Positions 23,051 to 30,833 of a stretch of 64,000 bases of DNA are shown in pieces; within the stretch, counting starts at the first letter, position 1; every line of letters starts with the position of its first letter. This stretch comes from a virus, in the IMG/VR virus record IMGVR_UViG_3300032241_000649, positions 1-64,000 of that record, one strand, 5' to 3'. The notes under the pieces were generated by a model. It was not told where the DNA came from. It worked only from the letters and a program-made list of their open reading frames with translations, and searched no databases. Made by a program: the position numbers and the translations under genes.

Positions 23051-23221
23051 ATGTCACCAACACAAACAACAACAACCACCCTCAACCGAATGATCTTCAT
23101 TGTGGAAGCCCAACTGTTTCATGGGCTAACACGCAAGGAAGCATTAGCCTTAGCGGCTGATGAGATGGACACTCTATACGATCGTGTAGAGACAATAACA
23201 ACCTCCGAAAGGGGCCTATAA
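23051..23221 (+). CDS. Small hypothetical protein
   Basis: A 56-residue protein (MSPTQTTTTTLNRMIFIVEA...) with a Thr-rich N-terminus encoded by the 12-mer repeat, then a helical region (GLTRKEALALAADEMDTLYD). An AAAGGAT site precedes ATG 23051. Unknown function. Confidence 0.6.
   Translation: MSPTQTTTTTLNRMIFIVEAQLFHGLTRKEALALAADEMDTLYDRVETITTSERGL
23057..23068 (+). repeat. Dispersed 12-mer CCAACACAAACA, copy 3
   Basis: Exact copy at codons 3-6 of the gene starting at 23051. Confidence 0.8.
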
Positions 23222-23222
23222 A

Positions 23223-23489
23223 ATGGCAAAAGGTAAAGCAACAACACCACAGGTAAATACTGCTGGTGACCGCAAGAATGGCAAGGCACGTAAGAAAAAC
23301 CCCGGCCCTGCTACAACAGAGAAGACCAACTTCACACACGTGAATGGTCGCACAGCTGAAAGCAATGCCAAGCGTGAGGCTTGGAAGGCTGCTGGTGGTC
23401 GTTGGGATCACAAGTCTATCCCTCATTGGAAGACAGGCAAGGTCTACAATCCACAGGCTGTATCACTAGTGGGTAAGTCACTAGTATGA
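23223..23489 (+). CDS. Small basic protein
   Basis: An 88-residue protein. The N-terminal 40 residues are Lys/Asn/Gly-rich; the C-terminal part (SNAKREAWKAAGGRWDHKSI then PHWKTGKVYNP) looks like a short helix plus turn. Probably nucleic-acid binding from its charge. Overlaps the next gene by 4 nt. Confidence 0.6.
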   Translation: MAKGKATTPQVNTAGDRKNGKARKKNPGPATTEKTNFTHVNGRTAESNAKREAWKAAGGRWDHKSIPHWKTGKVYNPQAVSLVGKSLV

Positions 23490-23758
23490 GCAAGAAGATT
23501 AAGCGTAAGCAACTGATCAAGATGTTGGAGGCTAAGTTAGCTGAGGCTGAGTTAGACCTGCAATACGAAGATCATCAGCACAGTCGTGCATATCACACTG
23601 GATTAATTGACGGACTAGGTGAAGCCCTAGTACTGTTGCGCCCAGAATCACGCCGTCTACCTATCACCATTGCATGGTATCAGGAAGACGAGCCAACACA
23701 AACAATGGCGCTAGAGCGTCAGCGTGAGTATATATTCGAAACTATGGAGGCATCGTGA
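23486..23758 (+). CDS. Hypothetical helical protein
   Basis: A 90-residue protein starting with a basic helix (MSKKIKRKQLIKMLEAKLAE), followed by an acidic helical stretch and EALVLLRPESRRLPITIAWY. Coupled at both ends by ATGA/GTGA overlaps. It contains a copy of the 12-mer. Unknown function. Confidence 0.6.
   Translation: MSKKIKRKQLIKMLEAKLAEAELDLQYEDHQHSRAYHTGLIDGLGEALVLLRPESRRLPITIAWYQEDEPTQTMALERQREYIFETMEAS
23693..23704 (+). repeat. Dispersed 12-mer CCAACACAAACA, copy 4
   Basis: Exact copy inside the coding region of the gene at 23486. Confidence 0.8.
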
Positions 23759-24489
23759 CTTGGAAACTTCATACATACGATTACTGGTCTACCTACTTAG
23801 ATGGTGGTCGTAAAAAATACATGCGCCCACTTTATGAGTATGGAATGGTAATTGAAAAAGCCAACCATTGGCAACCTGCTGGTAGTGACCTACAAATCAA
23901 AGCAAGATGGGCAGCTAACCTACCATTTATTACAGTACACAATGATGATTCATTTACTCTACAAGGTGGCACTGTTAATAGTTTCTGGGGTGGCAACTAC
24001 GACATCATAAAATCACAGGGTATACGCTATCGCATGTGGAAGTACACAGGCATACGCGTATTTCAAAAGAACTATCAAATTAGAGTTCTTGAGTTAGACC
24101 CTGCACGTACACCATCTAAGATACAAGGCTGTCGGCGTTGTGCTCAGACAGGCTTAGTAGATGGTTGGTGTAGTCCACCAACTTGTTATGATGGTAGTAG
24201 AGATGATCAAGGCGTGTTCTCATGTCCTACACATCCAGATGCTACCCAGACTAATGGCTACAGACAATGGCATCAACTTCCATGTTCACACGGAGGTATA
24301 GATGGTCATTCAGTAAAACGCGGTAATACATGCTATTCGTGCAGTGGCACAGGCAAGCGCGAATATGGCAACAATCCGATTTCTTTACCATGGGATGGTT
24401 CCCCTCTTAGGGTAAAGGATAGAAAGATAGTCCCGATAACAACGTCAGGACTAATTAACTTAGAAAGGTTGGTCGCACAATATGCTTGA
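23755..24489 (+). CDS. Cys-rich zinc-binding protein with DnaJ-type knuckles
   Basis: A 244-residue protein starting at GTG 23755. The first ~120 residues are Tyr/Trp-rich and mixed alpha/beta. From residue ~122 there are repeated zinc-knuckle patterns, CRRCAQTG and CYSCSGTGKR, close to the CxxCxGxG repeats of DnaJ, with further Cys/His between (SPPTC, FSCPTHP, PCSH). A structural zinc domain is likely. No J domain is present, so chaperone activity cannot be claimed. Confidence 0.6.
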   Translation: MTWKLHTYDYWSTYLDGGRKKYMRPLYEYGMVIEKANHWQPAGSDLQIKARWAANLPFITVHNDDSFTLQGGTVNSFWGGNYDIIKSQGIRYRMWKYTGIRVFQKNYQIRVLELDPARTPSKIQGCRRCAQTGLVDGWCSPPTCYDGSRDDQGVFSCPTHPDATQTNGYRQWHQLPCSHGGIDGHSVKRGNTCYSCSGTGKREYGNNPISLPWDGSPLRVKDRKIVPITTSGLINLERLVAQYA

Positions 24490-24991
24490 GGGCTACTCAG
24501 TAAAGTACAACCCAAGTACACTCATCACTGATAAAACAATCATGGGCAGTACTGATCACATTCAGGCTTCCAATGTATTGACTCGTTCTTTAATGCCACA
24601 TACTTTATTGGATGTGACATCTAAGAGCGTTCATTATAGAGATGCTATCATCGCACATATCTCTAACAATGCAGACAATGAGCATAAAGCAAACGCTCTT
24701 AATATCCTAGTTGAAGCAATCCAATCTACACCAGATGGAGACCCAATGCTTCAGGGATACAGCGAGTATGCAGCAGCCATTGCATTGTTACTAGATAGTA
24801 CTGATGTTGCGTCTAAGATAATTGCACGCAATGAACGAAGTAGTGCTAGTAGTTTCTTAACTACTCTTGCTACAGTTATTGCTAGGAAGATTGAGACAGC
24901 CCAATTCAAGGGCATGGTTGAAGCTTCTGGTGCAGCTGCTACACAGCAATGGGTAATGGTTGACCGCCCAACGCTATTCCCAAATGACTAA
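24482..24991 (+). CDS. Hypothetical helical protein
   Basis: A 169-residue, mostly helical protein: ANALNILVEAIQS, YAAAIALLLDSTDVASKII, then SSFLTTLATVIARKIE. No catalytic motif. It overlaps the preceding gene by 8 nt, and a 12-mer copy begins 1 nt after its stop. Confidence 0.6.
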   Translation: MLEGYSVKYNPSTLITDKTIMGSTDHIQASNVLTRSLMPHTLLDVTSKSVHYRDAIIAHISNNADNEHKANALNILVEAIQSTPDGDPMLQGYSEYAAAIALLLDSTDVASKIIARNERSSASSFLTTLATVIARKIETAQFKGMVEASGAAATQQWVMVDRPTLFPND

Positions 24992-25003
24992 CCAACACAA
25001 ACA
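24992..25003 (+). repeat. Dispersed 12-mer CCAACACAAACA, copy 5
   Basis: Exact copy in the intergenic gap immediately after the stop at 24991. Confidence 0.8.
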
Positions 25004-25015
25004 AACGGGGGGCAT

Positions 25016-25312
25016 ATGTCAGAAGAAATAAAGAAAAGACCAAAGGATACCGCAAACGATATTATCTCTTGTGGTAACTGTGGTCGTCGTATCCAACCTC
25101 ATCAAGCCAGTACCGAGGTGTTTAACACTCGTCACAAAGGCTATGAACATTACCATGAGTCATATCTTGGTTGCTACGAATCAACACGTGAGTCTGGTAA
25201 AAAAGTGGTTCTTAACCGCTACAAGCCATGGCTTCACAACATCTACAACGATCCATCCGAACCTGTTGATGATGGTGCTAAATACACCAACATCATTGAC
25301 AAAATCAAATAG
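25016..25312 (+). CDS. Small zinc-ribbon-like protein
   Basis: A 98-residue protein. SCGNCGRRI (residues 18-26) with a later HYHESYLGC gives a CxxC...HxHxxxxxxC zinc pattern. The C-terminal half is charged. A GGGGGG-type site precedes ATG 25016. It is the last gene before the structured RNA at 25316. Confidence 0.6.
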   Translation: MSEEIKKRPKDTANDIISCGNCGRRIQPHQASTEVFNTRHKGYEHYHESYLGCYESTRESGKKVVLNRYKPWLHNIYNDPSEPVDDGAKYTNIIDKIK

Positions 25313-25315
25313 ATA

Positions 25316-25481
25316 ATGTTAGGCTGGCTAAGCCAACCGCGAGCATACTTCATGTACACCTAGACCCTAGTACCCAATTAAACCAGCCACAGAGGAACAG
25401 TTCTGTGCGACGTAGGTTGAGGCAACAGTGATGGTAAGCCCTGCAGTCCCTGTAAGCACTGGAGGTAAGCCAGCCTAATAT
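25316..25481 (+). ncRNA. Structured ~165-nt RNA closed by a long stem
   Basis: TTAGGCTGGCT (25319-25329) pairs perfectly with AGCCAGCCTAA (25468-25478), and three further pairs extend the helix outward. Inside are a CACAG/CTGTG hairpin (25388-25407), a CAGTG/CACTG hairpin (25426-25461) and a GTAC/GTAC stem near 25355. There is no ORF with a ribosome site. The multi-branched layout enclosed by one long helix is typical of riboswitch-sized or free-standing structured RNAs. It ends 6 nt before the AAAGGAGAGCAAC ribosome site of the next gene. Confidence 0.65.
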
Positions 25482-25499
25482 CTAATAAAGGAGAGCAAC

Positions 25500-25736
25500 A
25501 TGTGTCATGAATGTTATGACGAAGAACAACCCGAGTTTTCATTAGAGATGATCCCTGAGGAAGACCGCGAGGATTTTTTAGACTTCACCTGTGAACAGTT
25601 TGGCGTAGTAATTAACGCTGCTGTTACTAATGATATCTTGTTTGAACTAATCACTGAATGGCCTGCTGAGAAGCAAGCAATGTTCACGTTAGCTAGCGTT
25701 CTTCAAGGAAGAGTCTTTGGAGATAACAACGAATAA
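25500..25736 (+). CDS. Small acidic protein preceding the AAA+ ATPase
   Basis: A 78-residue protein beginning MCHECYDEEQ (CxxC), strongly acidic, mostly helical. Preceded by the recurring AAAGGAGAGCAAC site and by the structured RNA. It sits at the head of the AAA+/VWA pair, so it may belong to that system. Unknown function. Confidence 0.6.
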   Translation: MCHECYDEEQPEFSLEMIPEEDREDFLDFTCEQFGVVINAAVTNDILFELITEWPAEKQAMFTLASVLQGRVFGDNNE

Positions 25737-25746
25737 AGGAGAGCAA

Positions 25747-27132
25747 ATGGAGATAGCAATCTTCACCGAATCATATGAGCCCTCTATGGGAGCACATCGC
25801 CGTCAGGTATTGATGGCTCCTCATGATGGTGGAGTACGTGTCTATTCACGCAAAACTGATGGCACTAAAGGTCATGGTAGCGCGTGGGTTGAGACTGATC
25901 TTGAAGAGTTGGTCACTGAGATCAACCCTAACGAACAGTTGACACGCACACCAAGTGGTGTGTACGTTACACCCTTAGATGAAAAAGCAATAACAACCAA
26001 AGGATATTCCCCAGTGTTGTGCACTAAAGCGTGCTCAGCACATGCTAAGGCTGGTCCTAATACAGAAACAAAAACACTCGTGGAAACTATCTACGATGTG
26101 TACACACGCATACTAGGAGGAGATGACACCTTGGATACATATGTCAAAGACAATCGCTCAGCAACTAGCAGTACTGTCCCGTTGATAGTACAGCCAGTGC
26201 ATGAGCTTCCAACACAAACAACCGCCCAGCCAGCATTCAACGTATCGTTGGCCACAGTGCCTCCAATGAAGTTGGCTGAACGTTATGTACATCGTAAGGT
26301 CTACGGAGTTGAAGACTTCAAAACATTCGATACAGCACGTGCTAAAGGCATCAACGTTCTTATCTACGGTCCAACAGGTCCCGGTAAGACTACAGCAGTC
26401 GAAGCATGGGCTGCTGAACGCAATCTACGCATGGCTACAGTATCTGGTAACGCGTCTATGGAATCCCGCCAGTTATTCGGTGGCTTCATTCCTGATGGCA
26501 ATGGTGGCTATGGATGGATTGACGGTCCTGTCACAGACGTAGTTCGTAATGGTGGTGTTTTACTCCTAGACGAGTTCAACTTCATCAGTCCTAAGATCTA
26601 CACAACACTCTATCCATTGACTGACGGTCGTCGTACGATCACATTGCTAGATCACATGGGCGAGACAATCGTTGCTCACCCTGACCTAACAATCTTCGCT
26701 ACTATGAATCCTGATTACATTGGTACTACACCGCTTAACTTTGCTATGCGTAACCGCTTTGACATTCAACTGTCATGGGATTACGATGACGCAGTGGAAT
26801 CAAAGCTAATCTCATCCAAGTCTTTGCTACTAATCGCTAAGCAATTGCGTGCGGAAGCAGCCAAGGGTCAGTATGAGACTCCAATCTCAACTAACATGCT
26901 CATTGAAATTGCTGACTTCATCAATGATGATGATCTTGGCTATGAGTTTGCTATTGAGAACTTCATCGCTCACTTCAGTGCAGACGAGCAGCCATCTGTT
27001 CGTTTGGTATTCCAAACACACGAACACAATATCAAGCAGGACTTCGGTATGGAAGTTGAAATTGAGCTTGAGAAAGACGCTGACGTGTCACCTGAAGATC
27101 TAATGAACAAATGGTTAACCAACACAAACTAA
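25747..27132 (+). CDS. MoxR/CobS-type AAA+ ATPase
   Basis: A 461-residue protein; ATG 25747 is chosen because AAAGGAGAGCAA directly precedes it. The AAA+ core is at residues ~200-340: Walker A GPTGPGKT (208-215), Walker B VLLLDEFN (271-278), sensor-1 FATMNPD (318-323) and the AMRNRF arginine-finger region (about 331-336). The ~180-residue N-terminal part is Thr-rich without a known domain. Such ATPases act with a VWA partner to remodel proteins or insert metal (CobS in cobaltochelatase). The partner is the next gene, 9 nt downstream. Two 12-mers lie within the gene. Confidence 0.85.
   Translation: MEIAIFTESYEPSMGAHRRQVLMAPHDGGVRVYSRKTDGTKGHGSAWVETDLEELVTEINPNEQLTRTPSGVYVTPLDEKAITTKGYSPVLCTKACSAHAKAGPNTETKTLVETIYDVYTRILGGDDTLDTYVKDNRSATSSTVPLIVQPVHELPTQTTAQPAFNVSLATVPPMKLAERYVHRKVYGVEDFKTFDTARAKGINVLIYGPTGPGKTTAVEAWAAERNLRMATVSGNASMESRQLFGGFIPDGNGGYGWIDGPVTDVVRNGGVLLLDEFNFISPKIYTTLYPLTDGRRTITLLDHMGETIVAHPDLTIFATMNPDYIGTTPLNFAMRNRFDIQLSWDYDDAVESKLISSKSLLLIAKQLRAEAAKGQYETPISTNMLIEIADFINDDDLGYEFAIENFIAHFSADEQPSVRLVFQTHEHNIKQDFGMEVEIELEKDADVSPEDLMNKWLTNTN
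26209..26220 (+). repeat. Dispersed 12-mer CCAACACAAACA, copy 6
   Basis: Exact copy in the linker-coding part of the AAA+ gene, just before the ATPase core. Confidence 0.8.
27119..27130 (+). repeat. Dispersed 12-mer CCAACACAAACT, copy 7
   Basis: 11 of 12 bases match; it encodes the last residues of the AAA+ protein up to the stop codon. Confidence 0.75.
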
Positions 27133-27141
27133 GGGGGTAAC

Positions 27142-29001
27142 ATGTTTCAAGATGAGTTAGATGAATCGTACTACGCACAAGAACGAACTGAGGAGATACA
27201 GGTTAGATCTGTTCGACTCAATGCGCTCTGTCGTGTATATGAACAAGCAGACCGTGTTCTCACTGGTGATCCAGTGGTAGTAAATGTAGCAAATGACGGC
27301 CCCGCACCAGCGTGGTCCGACGGTGCAAGCATTACTATCAATGCCAGTCAGATAGGTGACATGGACTTAGAGTCATTGACTCAGGTCAATGGCCTGAACT
27401 ATCATGAGCTTGCCCATCACTTATATACTCCAAGACGAGGCACAGACCTTGTCAAATGGGTTATAGAAAATAACTACATGCAGACGTTCAATATGCTGGA
27501 GGATCAGCGTATCGAGACTTTGCTTGTAGCACGCTATCCATCTATTGCTCCATATCTAACAGCTACGTGTGCTCGTTGGCTTGCTGCATCTCCTGATGAA
27601 ATGCAAAGCAACTATGTACTCATGCGTGGTCGTAGGTATCTGCCTGTGGAATTGCGTCAAGCATTCCGTGATATGTTCAACAATAAAGAACTTATCCCAG
27701 CAATCATTGACATCGTAGATCAGTATCGTCTCTTAGCATTCCCCAAAGATTATGCTAAGGCTCGTGAACTAATCAAACGGTTCAATGATGAAGTGCTACC
27801 AAACATGCCAAAAATTCCACAAGGTGGCAATGGATGTACTAATCGTGATCCAGTAACCAAAGGTCGTCCTGAGCCAGGCAAGGCACAGGAACGTGACGCA
27901 CAGCGTGCTAATGGTATGGGCAAAGCAGAATCTGAATGGACTCCACGTAAATCTATTGAGGAGCAAACAGAAGATGCGCCCAACACAAACCCAACTGAAA
28001 ACATAACTCAAGTTATGTCAACAGAGGAGCAACTAGAGGCTCGTCAGCAATCACAACAATCTAACACAGCTGGATTAGCTGCTGGTGATGGTCACATTGC
28101 TAGTGCTGGTGGATTGCCAAACAACATCAATGACATGCTTGATAACGTCATACAGTCTGTACTAGAACGTAAAGATGTACAGCAGGACGTTAAAATCAAG
28201 CAGAAAGTAATCATTGGTGGTGATGGCAAGCATGAGGATACATTGCGTACGGGTAAGTTTGACAAAACCCCTGTACCATCTGAAGCCATGGCTAACTTTC
28301 GTAAGTTTGCTAAGGAACTAGAACGCTTGCGTGATGAGTGTGAGCCAATGTGGCATCGTGAGGAAGCGTCTGGCCGTCTCAATGTACAACGTGCATTGCG
28401 TGGCTGTGAAATTGACGAAGCCTTTGACCGCTGGGATGAAGGTAACGATGGTGCTGATATCGAAGCGGTAATCATGGTTGATCGGTCAGGCTCTATGAAT
28501 TCTGGTAAAAATGACATGCACGCTTCTATCGCTAGCTGGACTATCAAACGTGCACTAGAAAGCATCGGCGCCCCGGTGACTGTGTATGCGTTTGATGACC
28601 AAGCTGAACTAGCCTATGCTCGTACTGAACTGGCTAGCAAGACTCAATACAAATTCATCTATGGTAATGGTGGTACAAATCCGTACTCTACATTGCTAGC
28701 AGCTGAGCAGTTATTGATGTCCTCTCGTAAGAAAAATAAGATGCTGTTCATGATTACTGACGGCGCGTTTGATGCCCGCAGGAATGATGAAATTATCGCC
28801 CGCATTCAAAAGCGTGGCGTGCTAACTGCAATGACTCTTATCATGCAGGAAAGTGATCTAGAGTACTACACAGAACGTGGTACAAAACTAGAAGAGTTCC
28901 GTCATGGTATGGAAATCTTTGCTCGTATCAATTCAGCACGTGACTTGGTTCCATTTGCCAAGTCTGTAGTAGCCGGCGCTATCAAGAAGCGTGGGCGTTA
29001 A
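27142..29001 (+). CDS. CobT-type VWA protein with HExxH motif
   Basis: A 619-residue protein. The N-terminal region carries HELAH (residues 88-92) and NMLEDQRIE (117-125), the paired motifs seen in CobT-like and related putative metallopeptidase proteins. The middle (about 215-330) is a disordered linker rich in Gln, Asn and Pro. The C-terminal VWA domain has the MIDAS motif DRSGSMNS (about 445-452), and a later MLFMITDGAFD strand supplies the second acidic site. It is the expected partner of the AAA+ ATPase directly upstream. As in CobS/CobT or RavA/ViaA, it probably forms a chaperone or chelatase-like complex. Confidence 0.85.
   Translation: MFQDELDESYYAQERTEEIQVRSVRLNALCRVYEQADRVLTGDPVVVNVANDGPAPAWSDGASITINASQIGDMDLESLTQVNGLNYHELAHHLYTPRRGTDLVKWVIENNYMQTFNMLEDQRIETLLVARYPSIAPYLTATCARWLAASPDEMQSNYVLMRGRRYLPVELRQAFRDMFNNKELIPAIIDIVDQYRLLAFPKDYAKARELIKRFNDEVLPNMPKIPQGGNGCTNRDPVTKGRPEPGKAQERDAQRANGMGKAESEWTPRKSIEEQTEDAPNTNPTENITQVMSTEEQLEARQQSQQSNTAGLAAGDGHIASAGGLPNNINDMLDNVIQSVLERKDVQQDVKIKQKVIIGGDGKHEDTLRTGKFDKTPVPSEAMANFRKFAKELERLRDECEPMWHREEASGRLNVQRALRGCEIDEAFDRWDEGNDGADIEAVIMVDRSGSMNSGKNDMHASIASWTIKRALESIGAPVTVYAFDDQAELAYARTELASKTQYKFIYGNGGTNPYSTLLAAEQLLMSSRKKNKMLFMITDGAFDARRNDEIIARIQKRGVLTAMTLIMQESDLEYYTERGTKLEEFRHGMEIFARINSARDLVPFAKSVVAGAIKKRGR
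27980..27991 (+). repeat. Dispersed 12-mer CCAACACAAACC, copy 8
   Basis: 11 of 12 bases match, inside the linker-coding region of the VWA gene and in a different reading frame (Pro-Asn-Thr-Asn) from copies 2-4. Confidence 0.75.
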
Positions 29002-29002
29002 T

Positions 29003-29014
29003 CCAACACAAACA
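29003..29014 (+). repeat. Dispersed 12-mer CCAACACAAACA, copy 9
   Basis: Exact copy in the intergenic gap, its last base shared with an AAAGGAGAGCAA ribosome site. Confidence 0.8.
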
Positions 29015-29026
29015 AAGGAGAGCAAA

Positions 29027-29218
29027 ATGTACAACATATTCGATAACCTTACAGAAACATTGATAGGCCCATTCAATGACTATGAATCAGCCCAAATGTT
29101 CATGCTATATGCCTCAGAAGACATGATAGATGGTGGCGCATGCCTATCCATTGAAGCTGTAACTGATCCACTTGAGTGGGTACAGGAGAATAATCTATCT
29201 ATGGCAGCATACGTATGA
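29027..29218 (+). CDS. Small acidic protein
   Basis: A 63-residue protein (MYNIFDNLTETLIGPFNDYE...), acidic, alpha/beta. Its start is set by AAAGGAGAGCAAA before ATG 29027 rather than an upstream in-frame start at 28991. Its TGA overlaps the next ATG. Unknown function. Confidence 0.6.
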   Translation: MYNIFDNLTETLIGPFNDYESAQMFMLYASEDMIDGGACLSIEAVTDPLEWVQENNLSMAAYV

Positions 29219-29376
29219 GTATCCAATATCTAGACCATCATCCAGTTATTACACCAATCATAGAAGGATTAAAACAACGAGAGGAGGAACGCCATCAAGC
29301 TAATAAAGATATAGTTAGAGAGCTGTTAATTAAACACGATGCAGAGGATTTAATTCCAATGCTATTGGAGGACTAA
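29215..29376 (+). CDS. Small helical protein
   Basis: A 53-residue protein (MSIQYLDHHPVITPIIEGLK...), coupled by ATGA upstream and TAATG downstream. Mostly one charged helix. Unknown function. Confidence 0.55.
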   Translation: MSIQYLDHHPVITPIIEGLKQREEERHQANKDIVRELLIKHDAEDLIPMLLED

Positions 29377-29558
29377 TGGCCAAAAAAAGTAAGAGTACAA
29401 CCATTGGTTATGGGAAGCACACGTTCAAAAAGAGAAAGACTAGAGCGGGTGGTTCTTGCATGAGGGTTGGTGGTAGAAATAGGATACGTAAACCCAGACT
29501 TACAGCGGGTACGTTTCCTGTAGTAACTACTTATATAAACAAACTAGAGGAAGAATAA
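29376..29558 (+). CDS. Small very basic protein
   Basis: A 60-residue protein dense in Lys/Arg (KHTFKKRKTRAGGSCMRVGG...), with a GGAGG site before ATG 29376 and TAATG coupling to the next gene. Probably binds nucleic acid. Confidence 0.6.
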   Translation: MAKKSKSTTIGYGKHTFKKRKTRAGGSCMRVGGRNRIRKPRLTAGTFPVVTTYINKLEEE

Positions 29559-30013
29559 TGGTAAATACATTCCTGCCTTGGCCGGATATAACAAAGACAG
29601 CTAAATCCCTAGACGATAAGAGACTTGGCAAGCAACGCGTAGAAGCATTGCAGATTCTAAGGGCTAACTTGGGTCTAACTGTGGGATGGCGCAACCACCC
29701 AGCTGCAGTAATGTGGCGGGGACACGAAGGCTACCTATATATGTACACGAACGCTATGTGCATAGAGTGGAGGCAACGTGGGTTTGAAGATAACGTACAA
29801 GCAAGGCTGCAAGAAATATATGCAGAGCACGACTTACAGGGCTGGGATAAACCCTGGTGGTGGGGCATTGATGAGTTCCATAAATCGCATCGCTCTAACC
29901 TCAAGCGTAAAGATCCGGTTTGGTACCGGTTTCGTGTACGCAAAGACCTGTTATACAAATGGCCTATGCCTGATAGGTCATTCCGTGTAGTAACTAAAAA
30001 GGAGAAAAAATGA
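29558..30013 (+). CDS. Pyrimidine-dimer DNA glycosylase family protein (MSMEG_6728-like)
   Basis: A 151-residue protein with the family N-terminus NTFLPWPDITKTAKSLDDKR followed by LGKQRVEALQILRA and GWRNHPAAVMWRGHEGYLY (residues 3-65). This is the pattern of the PF03013 family related to T4 endonuclease V, which cleaves the glycosylic bond of UV-induced thymine dimers. The conserved Arg/Glu/His-containing N-terminal half is intact. It would protect phage DNA in sunlit water. Located in a run of small coupled genes. Confidence 0.75.
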   Translation: MVNTFLPWPDITKTAKSLDDKRLGKQRVEALQILRANLGLTVGWRNHPAAVMWRGHEGYLYMYTNAMCIEWRQRGFEDNVQARLQEIYAEHDLQGWDKPWWWGIDEFHKSHRSNLKRKDPVWYRFRVRKDLLYKWPMPDRSFRVVTKKEKK

Positions 30014-30147
30014 ATGAAGTAGTATGGCAGTCTACAATCACAGCAGATATGGTTGCAGACTTCAGTCCAGATGAACTAGACCTCATGATTGCTGACCTAA
30101 ACGATGCAGTCATGCAAACCTGTCAAGACTATGGAATGGCGGACTAA
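30010..30147 (+). CDS. Small acidic protein
   Basis: A 45-residue protein (MNEVVWQSTITADMVADFSP...) starting in the stop codon of the preceding gene (ATGA) behind a GGAGAAAAA site. Acidic and helical; unknown function. Confidence 0.55.
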   Translation: MNEVVWQSTITADMVADFSPDELDLMIADLNDAVMQTCQDYGMAD

Positions 30148-30148
30148 C

Positions 30149-30340
30149 ATGGCTAAGTATCAAGTAACCATCCACGAACATGTTATCTATGATCATTGGG
30201 TGGAAGCAAGCAGCAAAGAAGAAGCAAAAGAACTAGCTGAAGACGCCATAAGTGATGGCAACAATGCAGGTTGGAAGCTAGATGAAATGGCTGGGTGGAC
30301 TGAAGTAGGAGACATCTACCTAGATGATCAGCTGATTTGA
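30149..30340 (+). CDS. Small acidic protein
   Basis: A 63-residue protein beginning MAKYQVTIHEHVIYDHWVEA. ATG 30149 lies 1 nt after the previous stop. The strand-then-helix layout (SSKEEAKELAEDAI) resembles several small phage proteins with a beta-alpha repeat, as in the protein at 31254. Unknown function. Confidence 0.6.
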   Translation: MAKYQVTIHEHVIYDHWVEASSKEEAKELAEDAISDGNNAGWKLDEMAGWTEVGDIYLDDQLI

Positions 30341-30366
30341 CTCAAAACAAACAAATCGGCTATACT
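30337..30366 (+). promoter_or_regulatory. Sigma-70-type promoter
   Basis: TTGACT (30337-30342), 18-bp spacer, TATACT (30361-30366); the predicted start is about 30373, just before the 30386 gene. A diverged copy of the dispersed 12-mer (TCAAAACAAACA, 30342-30353) overlaps the spacer. Confidence 0.65.
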
Positions 30367-30385
30367 GTAAATGGAAAGGAAAAAG

Positions 30386-30592
30386 ATGCCTAATGAAGAC
30401 CTATACAACCTAGAAATCAAGTTCGATGTCAACATAGCCAAATGGCGTATTGATGATCAAACTGTAGAAGACAACAGAGAGTGGGCACTATGGGTATATG
30501 ACAGGTTACAAGGCAAATGGATTGATACTTCAGAAATGAGTAGACCAGGTGAAGAAGTATCTATCGTAGAGCTTACCCAAAGGGGGGTATGA
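30386..30592 (+). CDS. Small hypothetical protein
   Basis: A 68-residue protein (MPNEDLYNLEIKFDVNIAKW...). ATG 30386 follows AAAGGAAAAAG; an upstream in-frame ATG at 30371 lies too close to the predicted transcription start. First gene behind the 30337 promoter. Unknown function. Confidence 0.6.
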   Translation: MPNEDLYNLEIKFDVNIAKWRIDDQTVEDNREWALWVYDRLQGKWIDTSEMSRPGEEVSIVELTQRGV

Positions 30593-30596
30593 TGAA

Positions 30597-30824
30597 ATGC
30601 AACTCAATATAAAGACCAAGGAGATAAAGAAGCTGGTTAGCGCGTTAGAGCAAGCCGGCTTACAAGTTTCCATAACTAATGGGAAACACCATGTTAAAGT
30701 GGTTAACCCAAGAACTAGGAATACTGTGTTCTTCGGGGCTCAGTCTCTAGGAGATCGCAGAACTGGTAAGAATATCCTACGAGATCTAAAGCACGTAGGA
30801 TTCAACAAGAATATAAAGCTCTAG
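30597..30824 (+). CDS. HicA-like small RNA-binding-fold protein
   Basis: A 75-residue protein. SALEQAGLQVSITNGKHHVK with the NGKHHVKV strand, then GDRRTGKNILRDLKHVGF, matches the compact fold of HicA-type mRNA interferases, including the central His. No HicB-like antitoxin gene is adjacent (the next gene lacks that pattern). An orphan nuclease or an RNA-binding protein is possible. Confidence 0.55.
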   Translation: MQLNIKTKEIKKLVSALEQAGLQVSITNGKHHVKVVNPRTRNTVFFGAQSLGDRRTGKNILRDLKHVGFNKNIKL

Positions 30825-30833
30825 GAGGGCAAT

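Noticed and set aside
24482-24991. DUF4192-type protein
   Set aside because: The helical part is faintly reminiscent, but the length and conserved residues cannot be confirmed by eye.
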